A stretch of DNA of 64,000 bases from Melitaea cinxia (Eukaryota > Arthropoda > Insecta > Lepidoptera > Nymphalidae), in assembly GCF_905220565.1 (NCBI RefSeq), contig NC_059401.1:6969001-7033000 (forward strand). Reading direction: 5' to 3'. Positions within the stretch are counted from its first letter, which is position 1. Every line of letters begins with the position of its first letter. Positions 1 through 15,500 of the stretch are shown one piece after another. The position numbers were made by a program, and so were the translations under genes. The notes below the pieces were generated by a model. The model saw only the letters and a program-made list of their open reading frames with translations, searched no databases and had not been told where the DNA came from.

Positions 1-637
1 TAAAATTAAACATTACATAATAATCTGCAAAACGTTGAATTTAAAAATAAAAAATAAAACAATCACAGTAATATTTATTTATAAAATTTGCGTCCACCAT
101 GTGTTTATTAATATAACATATAGTATTGTGTGTGAGTGAATGCATGTGTGTGTGTGCTAATGTTTATATAGAGTGCGTGTTAGGAGATGTTTTCAAGAAG
201 AAATTCTATTTCTTTATTATTAAATTTTACCAACCAGTCTTTTAAATCGTTATTGCAATAATAGTATTTTACGGGGTATATGTCAACTTCTCGGTTGATT
301 TTATGAAAGAAATAAATTTCTATAGTTCAATTAAAATAGTTTATTATCGAATATCTATCTACCTTTTATTTATATGAAAATTGTTACCGACGCGTGCGTA
401 AATATATTGATTTTTTATAACATTTGTGTATTACATTGGACCATTAAACTATAATTGATATCATCAAAACTAAAATAATATTGCCAAGGTGTTAAAACAA
501 GATAAGACTCGCCATTCAAACGGACCTTTAATTAACCAATTACACTATTTAAGCCGACATAATCGTTTGTTTGAACAGTAGTTATAATCACAAATGACAA
601 TGTAATGCCGTGTTTATATTATTCCATTTGTTTTCAG
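1..637. other. upstream region of gene 1, no gene seen
   Basis: AT-rich DNA with no ORF or conserved protein segment. It contains a short GT-rich microsatellite around 129-165. It ends in a good splice acceptor (pyrimidine-rich run then CAG, 635-637), so part of it is probably an intron following an unseen upstream noncoding exon. Confidence 0.5.
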
Positions 638-946
638 ATTCGAGTGCGGCGGATTATACGAGTAAAACGAGAGAGTGAGAGGGCAACGATTTGATCTAGA
701 AAATTTTGTAGACACGCTGATGACAACGACTCGTTAATGTTCCAAGCAAATGTATTATCGTAATATCAATAAGTGTAGTGTCAAGTGTCGTAATATCAAC
801 ATTTCTAAGTAAATGAAGCTTTAGTAATACGCATTTGTATACTCATTACTCTTTATGGATTTGTGGAAAAGTTTTATCACGTCAATTAAGTGTGTTGGAA
901 ATTAAACGTTGATTTTAATAATAACTGTTAATTGTAAATAATAACA
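638..946 (+). other. probable 5' UTR exon part of ABCG gene 1
   Basis: The sequence between a consensus acceptor at 635-637 and the start codon at 947 would be 5' UTR. An in-frame TAA at 935-937 rules out a longer N-terminus on this exon. The transcription start and any upstream noncoding exon cannot be placed from sequence alone. RNA 5' ends would settle this. Confidence 0.4.
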
Positions 947-1091
947 ATGGCACCGGGTGTGAAAGAAGATCAGTGTTTGGAACTTAGTAACAATAACGTA
1001 CTACATTTGCTCCCGAGGACAACAGTGTGTTTGGAGTTCAATAACATCACGTGTTCGATTAAAACATTCTGCATAACCAAATGCCGATTGG
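947..1091 (+). CDS. gene 1 coding exon 1 (N-terminus, start of ATPase domain)
   Basis: Encodes residues 1-48 plus the first base of codon 49. About 28 hydrophilic residues precede the first beta-strand of the ATPase domain (CLEFNNITCSIKT). The start is chosen because TAA lies in frame 12 nt upstream and the context AACAATGG is acceptable. The donor is GTGAGT at 1092. The reading frame stays open past the donor to 1189, but that tail has no ABC homology and is intron. Confidence 0.85.
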
Positions 1092-3523
1092 GTGAGTACA
1101 TTTTACTACTTTTTCTTTTATATAATACTTCTGACCGAGTAAAGAGTTCTAAATACATAGATGTTAAATTTGTATACTCAACGATATAAATGCTTTTATT
1201 AAAAAGTTATTCTAGATAACACTTCTGGTGTTGTTTTTTGTAAAACTAGGTCGGTAAACAAGTATACATCTCACTTATAGACGTTTGCAACACCAGAAGC
1301 ATCGCAGGCGTGTCGCTGACCCTACCCCCAATTCTCCTCAGGAGTTCTGGTCACTTCACTCTCCACAAGAACACAACACTGCTTGAAAGCAATATTATTT
1401 AGTTGTGATCTTCTATAAAGTCGAGGTATTTCCTCAGTCAGGCTGTTCCAGATTTTGAGCAGGATATTTTCTGCTGTGCCGGAATGTACCCGTAAAGTGC
1501 CTTTCTTCCGTTAAAGTCTTGCGTAAAGATGCCTAAAAACAGGAGATCTCGGGTATAAACATACCCGAGATCCTCGCGATAGTCCTCGCGATGGATACTC
1601 ATATTTGAACAAGTACTTACTTGTTTCCAGTCTGAGTCTCCTTATGAATACTACCGGTTGTTATCTCAGATAAAAATCATTATTCACGGTAGGGAATATA
1701 TCTGCCAGACAGTGGTGGAGTAGTCTGGTAGATTAAACTCTGACCTCCCTTCTACATGGAAAAAAGAGAGCATTGATCGTCAGCGGAGTGTTTGCGGTTA
1801 AATATTTCAATTATTACTGTCTTTTTGATTAGAATTTATTATGATCGACTGCATTCATATATATACTTGATCAAGAAGTTAGCAAGATTTCAATCAAACT
1901 TTTAGGTTGTGTAACAGGTTTTTGAACTTAGGTACCATACTTATGAAAGGGGCATAAGAACCGGTTATGAATAATCGATAACCGATTTCAAGCCTTTAAT
2001 TAGATGTATCTAACATAATTAAACTAAAAAAATAAACAATAGCAAGTCAAAATAACTAACTCAAGACCCTTCCACGTAGCGTTTTAAAATATAAACTTAT
2101 TAACGTCATAATTATGGACAAAATTTTAGGTGTAATCCTACTAATATTATAAATGCGAAAGTTTGTGAGGATGTATGTATGTATGTTTGTAACTTTCACG
2201 CAAAAACTACTGAACCGATTTTAATAAAACTTAATACGTAAATCTATAATAATCTAGAATAGCACATATGCTACATTTTATCCCTACGCAGGATCGGAAA
2301 TTACCCGGGTAAAACCGAGTGGCAGAGCTAGTTTTTTATATCTCTTTCAATACAGCAAATCTATGGATGGGACAATATGTACGTTTTTTTTTAATACTTC
2401 AAATGAGTATGAAAGAATTAGTAAAATATATGACTATATTGATTTTATTACCTATATAGCGAAGGTTTTATTGTCACATCCTACCAATGTAAAGAATTAT
2501 CCTTATTTATTGCCTGGGCCATTTAGAACGAATGTCCCTTTCATCTGACCTCTCCCCTATAGCTTCATAATGATTCATAAGAGGAAAAACAGTCCACAAT
2601 TTTATATTTCTATTGCACTAATTTAACTGTAGGATAAAGTAAAGCAATAATAATAATCAATTATTTTTTATAATTATATTTATATTTAATAACGTTATTA
2701 CATTTTTATACATCAAGTTGCTAAGTAATACAACTAAATCTTAAAAAATACCTTCGAATATAACCATGTATGATAATTTATATTTTAAACGTTAAAAACG
2801 ACTGTGGCAAAACAAATTTAGGAAATAGGCATACGACATTGCGAGCTTTTTCTAGTGGCTTCTTGAAGAACTGTTATATAATTACCAAGTAAATTCGTTT
2901 ACCGAGATACGACGTAACCTGACTCGTCAGGTTAGTCAGTATAAGCTTCGTAAGTGAATTCAAAAACAAGAAAAATGTTATGATATTTAAACAACATAGG
3001 TAGACGAAAAAGTAGTCAAATAAATACGCATTATTAGCGATAAATTAAAAATTACTCGTCAGACCTCGGTCAATTTTATATGGAACTACATAACAAGCAC
3101 CATCTTTAAATTTAAAAAGAATCATCGAATTCGGTCTACCCTGTAAAAAGTTTTGGGGTAACAAACATAAAAACAGTCGTATTGAGAACCAGCTCCTTTT
3201 GTTAAAGTCGGCTAAAAAGGAAATAAAAAATAAGGAAATAAATTAAATATCCGTGCAGTTGTACATAAATGTACACATATATATACATATATATGTGTGT
3301 GGTATGTAGGTATGTCATTGAGACGCAAATCAATTAAAGGCAATTGAAAACAATCGTTTTAATTATGAAATAAGACACATCATTGATTCACTCTTATTTA
3401 TAAGATAAAGCTTAGTTTCCTATACTGTTTTTAGTTGCAATCTCGATAGAATGAATAAAAATTAATTTGATGTGTTCAAAACTTTTTAACCGACTTCAAA
3501 AAAGGATGCTGTTACTCAATTCG

Positions 3524-3569
<46 letters not shown>

Positions 3570-6500
3570 ATGTATGTTCGGGGATAACTTCGTCGTTTAT
3601 GAACCGATTTTGATGTTTTTTTTTTGTTGGAAAGGAGATATCCCAACTGTAGTATGATATGGAAACCAGGATCTGATGATGGAATCCCAGAGAAATCGAG
3701 GGGAACTCTTGAAACTCGTAGTGAAGACTAGTGCGTTTGTTATTTTTTTTGTTTTTCGTCTATTTATGTTGTATTATGTGTCGATGTAATTGATGTCGAT
3801 TTTTTTCATTTGCTGCAAACACAATTATTATATGAAGACGTTAAATAAAAAATGAGTGAGAGTAGATATTTTTCAATTATTTCAGGGATTTTAACTATAT
3901 TTTATCGAACTCATACATTTTTAAACAAATGTAAGAAACCAAATCTGAATCTTGTCAAATATGTAAAGCAAGTTTATTATTTTCAAAAAAAGTTTATATC
4001 TTTAACTGAACGCTTCAGCCTGTAATATCCCACTGCTGGACATAGACCTCTTTCCCCATGTAGGAGAAGGGTCAAAGCTTAATCCACCACGCTGCTTGAA
4101 TGCAGGTTGGCGGATATATTCCCTACTATGAATAACGATCGCTATTAGGTGTACACGATAACAAACGGGACCGACGGCTTATCGAGCTCCCCAAGGCACG
4201 GTGGGGAGACCCAAAATGACGTCACAAAAACACCCAGACCACGGCAAACATCTGTAAATGTTTGTCATGTGCGGGCATCGAACCCACAACCGCCTTTTAA
4301 TGGAATCACTTCTGTTTAACTGTGGTAAAACCAATGAAGATGATATTCGTGACTAAGCTTTTCCTCGAACTAACAATTATTGTTCAATACATCTTTTTTA
4401 CCTAATTTTTAAGTAAAATAACGTAAAACTCTAAAAAATATTCTGGTCGAGAAAATTCTTGATCATGAGCTGATGTACAATTTGAAGATGTGCACAAACG
4501 AACCTTGAAACGAAAGCTATTTCTTTCTCGGACAATTATCTTACATGTATTGTATGTGTTATCATCTTTGTCAAATTTTAATTACATTTACTTACATGAT
4601 AAACTGTAAACACTTTGTGAATGATGGTAAGTATGATAAAATATTTATAATTTAGATACTATAGGTACATACATACACGCTGTTATAAAATTATAAAATA
4701 TGATAAGTTTTCGTTGCGAGGTTCGAAGTACGTTTCCCTTATTATAATCAAGTGAATTGTCGCAACTATCGCTTTGTAATTATTACGAAATACAAGTTTT
4801 ATTTAAAGTGACACATTAAATACGCTTGTTGTGAATCATATTAAATATATCGTGTATACACACACGCGCGACTTTACCAGCTTTAATATAAATTAAATTA
4901 GTTTTAAGTATAATTGGTATTTTGATATTTGTAATAGCGTGATGCTTTATAATCTAAACAACAAATAAATATATATGGACAGTCACTGAAATCTTAAATA
5001 GTTTTTTTGCGAATTGCGAACAAACTCACAACAAAACACACACACACAAACACTACACAAATAAAGAATCTAATCTATTAAGTACTATTGTTTCGCTAAC
5101 AACTTACAGTAAGGAAAGTAATCCCATGTAACTAATATTTAACTACTAAATGTTCTATATACGAACGAAATTGTCCCCTAACGATTTTATGCACAGCTAA
5201 CGGTAAAATAAAGTTCAAATTAATGTAAAAAAAAGTTATTAGGTACATCTTCACACTTCTTTTGTAAAGATTTACTTTCAATTTTACAACAATATGATTT
5301 CAACCGAGAACTTACTGACCTTAATTTTAATTTGATTAGGTAATTGTATTTAGGTTTACTTAAAATTGTGCGCAGTTTTACGTGTATTTGTGACAATAAT
5401 TCTGCATATTTTAATTTATATTACTTTTTCTTATAAACAACAATTTCTTCGCGACATTTATTGCGTTTTCATAGTAGGCAGGGAAAGTGTAACAAAACGG
5501 TCAGCACATGTTGGAACACTTTTTACCTTCAGTGGAGGGATTTTATATGGAGGGGAGGTCTGGTTCTGAACACCAACTTCTGGAACTTTCGTAGAATCTA
5601 CGATAACTTACAAGACACACTGTTAGTTGCATTGCAAAACCAGTACGTTATTGTATACATCTAGAAAAAAATTACTTTAAGAGCTCTTTCAATACATAAA
5701 TATCATTATTTTTAAATAAATATGTATTACAATTATAAAGAAAAAACAACACTTTTTTGTATTGTTTTTTTTACAATTTCGTGTTTTTAAAAGCACGTGA
5801 CCTGTTATATAATCGTCGCAGCCATTTTTTCCTTTAACCAACTATTACCTACGTATTGTATTTACAAATATTTTTTCACTTTGAGCAGTCGTGATCAATC
5901 ATCATCATATCTAGTACTATTCCATAGTTTTAATAGAAAACAACTAATGACATCACAATTAGATCTATATATTATCGTTTCTATGACTCATGTTTAACAC
6001 GTAATCGTTATCAATATGCAAAATCTACTAAAGGACCGTTCTTCGAAAAGCTTGGCGAATGAAATATTACCTGACTCTAATACTAATTAGAGTCAAGAAC
6101 GTATTCCGGTAAAGGTACGAGACTCATTATATTAGACGCTTGTTACACATTATTTCCACATTACAGTCATGAAATATTTTCAATTATCATTTTAAATGCA
6201 AATTTGACTGCTCGTAATCGGTAACGTTATGGGCAATTATAAAAATAATAATGAAAATAATATGCTTGTCTACCTTTTGTAGAATGAGAATCCTGTGTCG
6301 GGATTCCACAAAGAAAGACAGAAAATGTAATGTTTTCATTTTAATAGTGTATCGTTTTTTAGGAATTACAAATTTAGTTTTTTATAGCGCGTAGTTGTTT
6401 CTCAACTCTCGAGTTGAATTATGTAATAATTACGGGCTCATGACATACGTACATAATAATTGTGTTTGCTAACAAATGAAATAAACCGACTTCAATTACA

Positions 6501-9500
6501 TCGACAAGTAACACAACGTAAGGAGATGAAAATAATTAACAAACGCACTAGTCGTCACTACAATTTTTGATACCACCCTTGGAATATCTCGTTTCCAACA
6601 CAAAAAGAATTATCAAAATCGGTTCATAAACGACGAAGTTATCCACGAACATACATTAAATATATATTTCATAATGAGTAATTGAGAAAAATGAGTAATT
6701 TTTTTGAAGTCGATTAAAAAATAAATAATTATCGAAACATACAAAGCGCCTATCTGTTCGAAGAATACGCACAAAGCGAATTTCTTAAACAAGCTTGATT
6801 AAAAACATGATAAAAAACTTAATAATACTTATTATAAATCAATGCAAGAAATAATGTAAATGCTCAATATTGTAAATTTTTAAACTTTTTATTAATTTTA
6901 CTTCCTGGAATTCGTGTAAATACAAGGTTAAAATCTAAAACTACGTTACAAAATGTAGCGTAGAATTTACGTAGAACATAAAAGTAATATTTAACTCTTT
7001 CCGTATCAGTCAAAAGTATTACAAGTATAACGTTTCTTATGAACACATGTTATGCATGTTATACAATGTTGTCATTCTACGCTCTCTCCGGAAGAATGGT
7101 TAGGTCGCAGTCAACTAGTTGAAAAAGTCATTCCATTGAACATCTACGTTTGATTATTTAACAGTGCAATTCCATTGGATGCGTAGAACATTCTTTTATA
7201 AATACATTAATTAACCAACGCCTCTAAATAATACAGCTAGAGATCGTTTTGTTAAAAGAAAGAAAATTTTACTCTAATTGATCGAGTTCATTATTAAAAC
7301 AACTCGAAATGACTAAACACATCCGCTAAGGAAGCTTTTTTGCAAAATGAAAACAAAAAAAACAACTACGACGCCTCATGGCGAAACATATGTACGAGTA
7401 CTATTTCAGCGTTATGGCGGTTTTTAGGTCACGGTTACGATGATAAGGTGTACATTGACAACTACAAAACTAGGCATGTAGTTGAATGGCACTTTTTGAT
7501 GAAATAGCCAACCATTAATTTAAACATCTATTTGTAATAGTCGGTTGCGACCTGTACAAAACAAAACAAAAAGAATATGCGTATGCCCTCATTACGCAAT
7601 TAGTTGTCTTCAAAAGTAGCACAAACTCTGACTAAAAACACACAACATCGTTATAAAACTAAACTTTCTAAATATGTAAAAATTAACATTTAAAATCTTT
7701 AAGTTTATATACTACTTTTATGTATAAAAGAAATCGGTACTATCTCATTTTTGAAAAGAATATAACTAAGAGAATGTGCAGCAAGACTGCACAGTGCCTG
7801 AATACTGTTTATAAAAAATAGAAATCGACCTAATAAATTAATCGCGCAATTTTGTTCGTTAATATAAAATCTAACTTACCTACTGCCTGCTGCGGACAGC
7901 CGCATCGTATCATCTTCATTTAAACACAGTGGACTGTTAAACTGTTAATTGTTTTTTCTGCACTGTTTATCACATAAATTTCATTCTTTTTTTCTGTAAA
8001 CAAATAAATTATAAATGCAGCTAATTATAAAATTATTCAAAAAAAATTTTTTTGTTTAAATCACCAAAATGTACATACTCTCATAACTTCCAATCGACTG
8101 CTCCAATTGGGATAATTCTTTTCCCATGTTTGCTTTTGTTAGAACAACATCCGTGTAAAAGAAAACTGAAAAAAGATCGATATATTCACGAAATAGAAAA
8201 TATGACATATGAAATTCACTAACAACACACATAATGGTGCAACATATAATATAATATGTGAAAAAGATGCTAAAGTTCATATTATATTTAAAAGAGTTTT
8301 TGTTGAAAATAAAAAAATTTACATTACCTAATTTACTGCTATTAAAGTGGAGTGCTTATTTGTTATTTCCTAACGTTATACGTTTTCACTTAATGAGAAT
8401 CATCCTCAATAACGCAAACCATGCAAAAAAAACGTTGCAAATATTTGTAATAGCTGACACCTACTATTATAGGTCGTTAACACGCGTGCACATTTATATG
8501 CAACTGTAATTATTATTTGTGCATACTCGTATTATAAATTTGTAACCATTTTTATTTCACAATTCATTATTGTGTGATGTTATGATACGTAAGTAAAAAT
8601 AGTGCATTATATCAACCTCAAAAATAATATTATTACAAGTAAAAAACACGATAAAATACAAAGTGAGGTGACATTCAAATAATGACAATGTTATATGTAC
8701 AATATTAAAGACAATGTGATACGCGTATTAACTATTAACAGACAAATTATTTATAGTTTCATTAAAATCGTTAGATTACGGACCCAAAAAATGTATATAC
8801 GTAACACGTATATGTATCGAAAACCTCTTTCGTTCTAAGTACATACATTGTATTTCGAAACATGTCGATTGATATTAATAATTGACAAATGTGGTTTATT
8901 CAAATCACCATTAAATATCATAATATTATTTTAATATCAATCGCCACTCTAACGAAGGCCTTTTGACAGTTCGTAGACCCTGATGACCGTAGCCGGTAGA
9001 AGGACTAAGGGCGGTAACGTTGCAGGACGGTCCCCACTCTGAAGGATATCGTGGCATATCCATGCACTACCATGACTACTGACAGTCACGGGCTGTTTCC
9101 AGATACACTTACAAGAATGAGTCCTAGTGGAGGACATTGAGTGGTAGCGTTTATTACTTATTTATGATATATTTAAATCAACAGAGTATAGAAACGACGT
9201 AGTAAATGAGCAATAATTTATTTGTGATCAGCTTTTTACAACCTTAACCTCCTTTACGCTAGTCATAGGATCTACTAACAATAACAATAATTATATTGAT
9301 TAACAATATCTTCAACAAGAGCATATTAATACAATTAAATATAAATATATTTAACATAAGCCCACAATTATCTATCCAACAGCCGGCTGACATAGATACA
9401 GATTTTTCTAATACATGTATATACAAAAATTATATTATATAACTGTATAATACACCCAGAGTCAGGTACAGGTACGAAGTTCGGATACACAACACCCGAA

Positions 9501-12500
9501 ACAGAAAGCGGGTAGCTGTAAACTACGCCAACGGACAAGTCAAGATATAAGCATTTTATTATCAGTACTGATAATGAGATATAGTATTTGTGCAAATATG
9601 TTTGCATGTATAAATAAAGGCACAGAGGATATTGTAACTTCGGTCTAATAAACGTAATGAAATGACGTGTCTTACATTACAACATTCCAACCAACCTTTA
9701 GATATGTTTTATCATAATGAGATGATCCATTAATTATAAAAATTTGAAGGCTGTAAAAACTGTAAATAAAATTGTAATTTAAGTATTTTTTTATGCAACT
9801 GGGTCAGCAAACATGCGTACAGCTCACCTGATGATAAGCGATTACCGTAGCTTATAGTCGGCTGCAACACCAGAAGCATTACGAGCGCTTTGCCGACCCT
9901 ATCCCCAATTCTCCCCAGAAGTCTTTCACTCCCAACAAGAACAGAATATTGCTTGAAAGCAGTATTATTTAGCAGTAATCTTATAAGGTTTTTGTAAGGT
10001 CGAGGTACTTCCTAAGTTGGGCTCCTCCAGATATTGAGCAGGATATATCCTGCTGTACCTTTTCTCAGCAATTGATTAGAACAAAATACAATGACAAAAA
10101 ATTGAATATTTTTATATATAACTAGATCGGTAAACAAGAGTACGGCACTTCTGATGGAAAGCGATTACCGTAGGTTATAGACGTCTGCAACACAAAAAGC
10201 ATCACAAGCGCGTTTACTGACCCCTTTCCCGAATCCCCTCCCAGAAGCTCTAGTCACCTTACTCACCAACAGGAAGACAACACTGCTTGAAATCCGTGTT
10301 ATTTAGCTTTGATCATCTGTAAGTTCGAGGTACCACCCTAGTCGGGCTGCTCCATATTTTGAGCAGAAAATTACCTGCTGTTCCCCAACTCAGTTATAAT
10401 AATATATATAATTATAAAGTTATTATAGTTATAAATGTCAACATAATTGTATACTTTTATAAATTATGTATCTATTGTAGTCGTACCCATTTATTGAATC
10501 GCTGCAATCACCAATAATTGCAGCGATTCGATTTCGATTTCCATAAAAATAATTAATATAATGCATTCACACGCAAGAAAAGCCACAAGTAAAAACTATT
10601 ACAGGTAGGTACTGTAAAAAACTACAAAAAGGTCAATATGTTTCTTATATTGTAATCATATACTTATAATGATCTAGATAATGTATTAATTCATACTAAA
10701 TTGGTGAACATCTAATATATAAAATTCTCGTGTCGCGGTGTTTGTAGTTAAACTCCTCCGAAACGGCTTGACCGATTCTCATAAAATTTTGTGTGCATAT
10801 TGGGTAGGTCTGAGAATCAAACATCATCTATTTTTCATCCCCCTAAATGTTAAGGGTGGTCCATCCCTAATTTTTTTTTTAATTTTTAGATAAATTATTT
10901 ATTTTTTATTGTATTATGATTTGGTGTTGAAAAATACATACAACCCTAAATTTTCACCCTTCTAACACCAACCCCTATTTTTAAATAGCGTTTAGTGGCA
11001 AGATAACGTTTGCCGAGTCGGCTAGTATCATCATAAATATAAATAATATTTTAAAGATACCGATTAGAAGATAACAATATGTCATCGCAAGAGTTTAAAA
11101 TCAAGATCAAGAGTTAGTTGTTATTATTATCAAAGAAGACAACAGTGGATATTACTAAAATTGTTACTACAATTGTTTAAAGAGTAATTAATAACTCCAT
11201 GTATCAAGACTAAACCAAAGACAGGTTCAAAGTAAACAATCAAGATTTCGACTGTGGAAACTGCATCTATTTTTGTAGGAAATTTTGCATGATGGCGGAA
11301 TAAACTTGCAGTAGAATCGTCAAAAATGGAAGTAGATTGTAATGTTATTATTTGAATTTACTTACCTGCCTGCCTGCTTCCTGCTATGTGGTTACGGCAG
11401 TAAAGAATATAGCCACACCCTCTCATCCCGTGGGTGTCGTAAGAGGCGACTAAGGGATAACATAGTTCCACTTCCACCTTGGAACTTATAAAGCCGACCG
11501 ATGGCGGGATAACCATCCAACTGGGCAGCAGCGTATTTGGTGCGATAAAGACAGCCCTGTGGTCACCAACCCGCCTGCCCAGCGTGATGACTATGGGCAA
11601 AACACACGAGTTCGCGCCATAATTTTAGGCGCGAACTAGGAGATGCCTACGTCCAGCAGTGGACTGCGATAGGCTGAAGTGATGATGATAAGTTACGATA
11701 AAACCTATTAAGTTCTTGTTAAACACAAAAATTGTATTGTACGTATTCATAATATTATAGAAAATAAATTAATGTAAGAAATCTGTAATAGAAATGACGT
11801 TTATCCGTTTAACGGATAAATTATATTTTATTGGGTTGAATGAAAAATTCATGGCCAGGCTATAATTAATTAAAAGTTGAATAAATTTTGAATTAAAGCC
11901 TGTTATATCCCACTGCTGAGTATAGGCCTCTTTCTCCATGTAGAAGAAGGATCCACCACGCTGCTCCAATCGGGCTGGTGGATATATGATGGTCATTTTG
12001 GTCATCAAAGGTTATTTTGAATTAGTCTATAATTGCAATGTATAATGAATATTTATAACACTGTTAACGTTGTACACTGCGTTGGCTTTATATTTAACAA
12101 AAATAAAATAAAGGCCACTGTTATCAAAATTTTATTATTATCATTAACACTAATTAAACATAAGTCAGATAAATGTTATAATAAAGCATATTCAGTGATA
12201 CAACACTTTTTTGGTAAATTTCTCGTTAAATTCAATATAACAAATAATTAAGTATATTTTTAAACTTTTATGTTTCTGATTCATTTCTACTTACATATTT
12301 TTACATATTAATACATTACAAATATATTTACTTATTACATATTCCATACTTTTTACATACTTTTTTCCATACTTTTTTACATTTAAAATACACAGACCGA
12401 AGACGTCCAAGACGTCCGACGACCGAGCGTCTTCGGTGCGACAAAACCAGTACTGCGGTCACCAACCCGCCTGCCCAGCGTGGTGACTATGGGCAAAACA

Positions 12501-15500
12501 CATGAGTTCATGTTATTTGGCGTAAACTTGTGGAGGCCTATGTCCAGCAGTGGACTGTATAGGCTGAAATGTAATATTTCATACGAGTGCTTTTTGTCTA
12601 TATTTATATTTATTCATAAATAACTTTACCGATTTCATTTTTTTATTCAATTTTATTTTTAATACCTTGTAGAAAGTTCTAAATGAAAATTGAAATATAT
12701 ATATTTAAAAACGTACTTAACGATTATTAGACTTTACGTGTTTGACAGTTCACAAGACCGTCTTAGTCGAGTAAACTTGTAAGAAGTAAAAAAAATTGAC
12801 AAGACGATAGATATATATAACATGTTTAACCTACGCGATATGAAAAAATATGTCAGTCTTATATCGCATATCCGTATTCAATTTAATATTTAAATTAAAT
12901 GATTGTATTCGGTTGCAAATGAAAAGAAAAACCGACTTCAATTACATCGACCAGATACTACATAGGTCGACGAAAAAATAGTCAAGTAAATACGCAATAT
13001 TAGAGATAACGTTTTTATGGTATCGCAGGGTAACCCATTTACGGGTGATATTCAGGATGCCCGGGTAGGCATTCCTAGACCGTATGCCGGCTTCAGCACT
13101 TAGGGGTGCAATACCGAAAATCCCTGCGGGATGCAATCTTGCTGCCTTCAGCCGCATTAATTGGAGGATCCCGAATCTGCAGGCATTAGGATCCCTCCAG
13201 CGACAGGCTGGCCTTGGCGAAAAGATCAGACTTCTCCTCCATGAGGACTGTCCGGCTCACCTCTGAACAATCCCGACGACGCCATGTCTAGCAGGACCGG
13301 GTTCCCATTCCGGCCCGATACGGGCACAGGGCGTTACTGGAAGCGCATTAAGTAGCGCCTCCTACGCATCCCCGTTCGCCGCCTGCGGACGGAGGCCTCG
13401 TTGGTCGCCCCCTCTCTCATCCGCTCGTCATTCTCCTTCTGGGACATTACTGTCTCGCAGAAGGAGACCATTGTCTTTCAGGGCTCGTCGTCGCCGATCA
13501 TCGCGGTGATAACGTTCGGCAGTGACAAGTCCCCTCCGAGGACTGTCGTCAGATCGCGATTATTTAGAGATAACTAAAGTAGTATCAAGTAATTGAATTT
13601 AATTCAGAGTCCCTAGAATACTTGAGAATGATGAGTCATCAACCAGAATGCTTTTAAAAGTTCTAAAATGTTATCAAATATCCTGAAATAATATAGAATA
13701 TTATTATCTAATATTTAAGCGAATTTCACTCATTATAATGAAACAACTTTTTTTAAATAAGCATAGCATTTGTAAAGGTGCAGAATGAAAAGCAGCTATA
13801 CTAGCAGCTGCTAAACTGAGTCTTGACCTTTTCACCAGCATTTTTTTCTAAAATCTGTAAATTAGGCTAAGAAATCTTTTGTTTTTTTTTTAAGCTTGGT
13901 GAATAAAAGTCATTATTATTATTATAACTTTTTCAGATTTAATTGAGGTTTATTAAGTTTTTTAGATGCCCGACATTTCAGATACTTTACAGAAACCATG
14001 GTCTCGGGTGGACTGTCACGGGAAAGGGATAGTATTTTTTATATCACGAATACCTTAAATATCACGTGGATTACTCTTCAGTTTTAAACGATTACAATTC
14101 CTAGTAGCTTGGCTTACAGTAGGACTATTAACAAAGGACAGAGCCAAAAATTCCAATACTGTGGCGTTAACTTAACGGAACCCTAAAATTTTCTTATCTA
14201 TTAAATTGTATATTGTGTTCCACAAACAACTAATTCCGTGTGGCCTTAGTTTTTATCATCGGAAGTGACTATATTATTTATTATTATTTTTAGTTTTATT
14301 TTACTAATTTAAATTGGCAAACGCGTTTATAAAAAGTTTTTAATATCATCTATTAAAATCTTCATAGGAGCCAGACTATGACAAATAAAGAAGAATAGCA
14401 TCTGCATGAGATAACATGAGCTAAAAAATAATAAATATATCAAACCGTGTAATACATAAATAAAATAAATATATATAGGTATTTTGATATGTAATACATT
14501 TCGTTTGAATAATTACATCAAAACAGTTGTAAGTAAACATACATATTTATCACATCCTGTAATTATAAAATATAATAAATTTACAATGTACTAGCTTACA
14601 ATTAGATTAACATATTTTAATCATTTTTTAATCCAAAGAGGATGTTTGTGGTTTTTTAAAAAAAGTTACCACTTTACTTTTTTTAGAAAATTCAAATTTT
14701 AAGAATGACAGCTTCTACTTTCTTATTGTTCTTATTATAATGCAACAGCCTGTTAACATTTTACACCGGACACTAGATGAATGTCGTACACGTTTAGTAT
14801 GTATACTTGTAAAAAAACTTGGTTGTTCCAGTCCAGATTTAGACGCGTAACCGTGGGACTATTTTACACGTTATTTAATCTACATAATAGTCATAAATAC
14901 AATATAACTCTATTGAGCAAATATGCTAGCTATAAAACAGCAAACTATAACTCATGGATAAATTTGCAATAAAAGTCAAATAATCTGATAAGTTTTCAAT
15001 GTCAAACATCTAGTCATCTAGGTCTACATGATAACACAAGAACTTAGATAAGTTTCGTAAAGAATATATGTTTAGGTAATAATGTATGTATTTGTTGTAT
15101 GTAATAATACCTCATTTATACTTATTGTACCTATTTAAGAGATGGTCAGTGACATATATATGAAATAGCCTGTAAATGGGTCATCGCTACGGTAACTCCT
15201 CTTCTTCAAAATTTAAGAAATTTAATCCATCACTATTCGCGTCAGTGGCAGTGGGTTGGTGCATGAAACGGAGTATATTGCGGTCTGTGGTGCATACTTT
15301 CTCTTTCAAGAGTGAAACTCATTATAAGGTTTTTTCGGTATCAACTGAGACTGACCGTAAAGACAAATAACTAGAAGAGGTAACAAATGATTATAAAACA
15401 CTATCCGCTCCGGAATTCAAACCAGCGAACTTCGGAGTTGATGGAACTTTCATTGCCAATCCACCAAAAAGATCGTTTCAAAACAGTAGTCATAAAATAA

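Noticed and set aside
1092..1189. Open frame continuing past gene 1 exon 1 for 32 codons
   Set aside because: A consensus GTGAGT donor at 1092 and the exact phase match with the Walker A exon at 22136 show this is intron read-through.
5366..5664. Overlapping 67-codon ORFs
   Set aside because: No domain, no splice sites with matching phase, unrelated frames. Probably chance or an eroded element.
11358..11600. 80-codon minus ORF, with similar ones at 42834, 60879, 62259 and 62444
   Set aside because: All sit in family B or A SINE copies and share the same peptide by repeat homology. SINEs are not translated.
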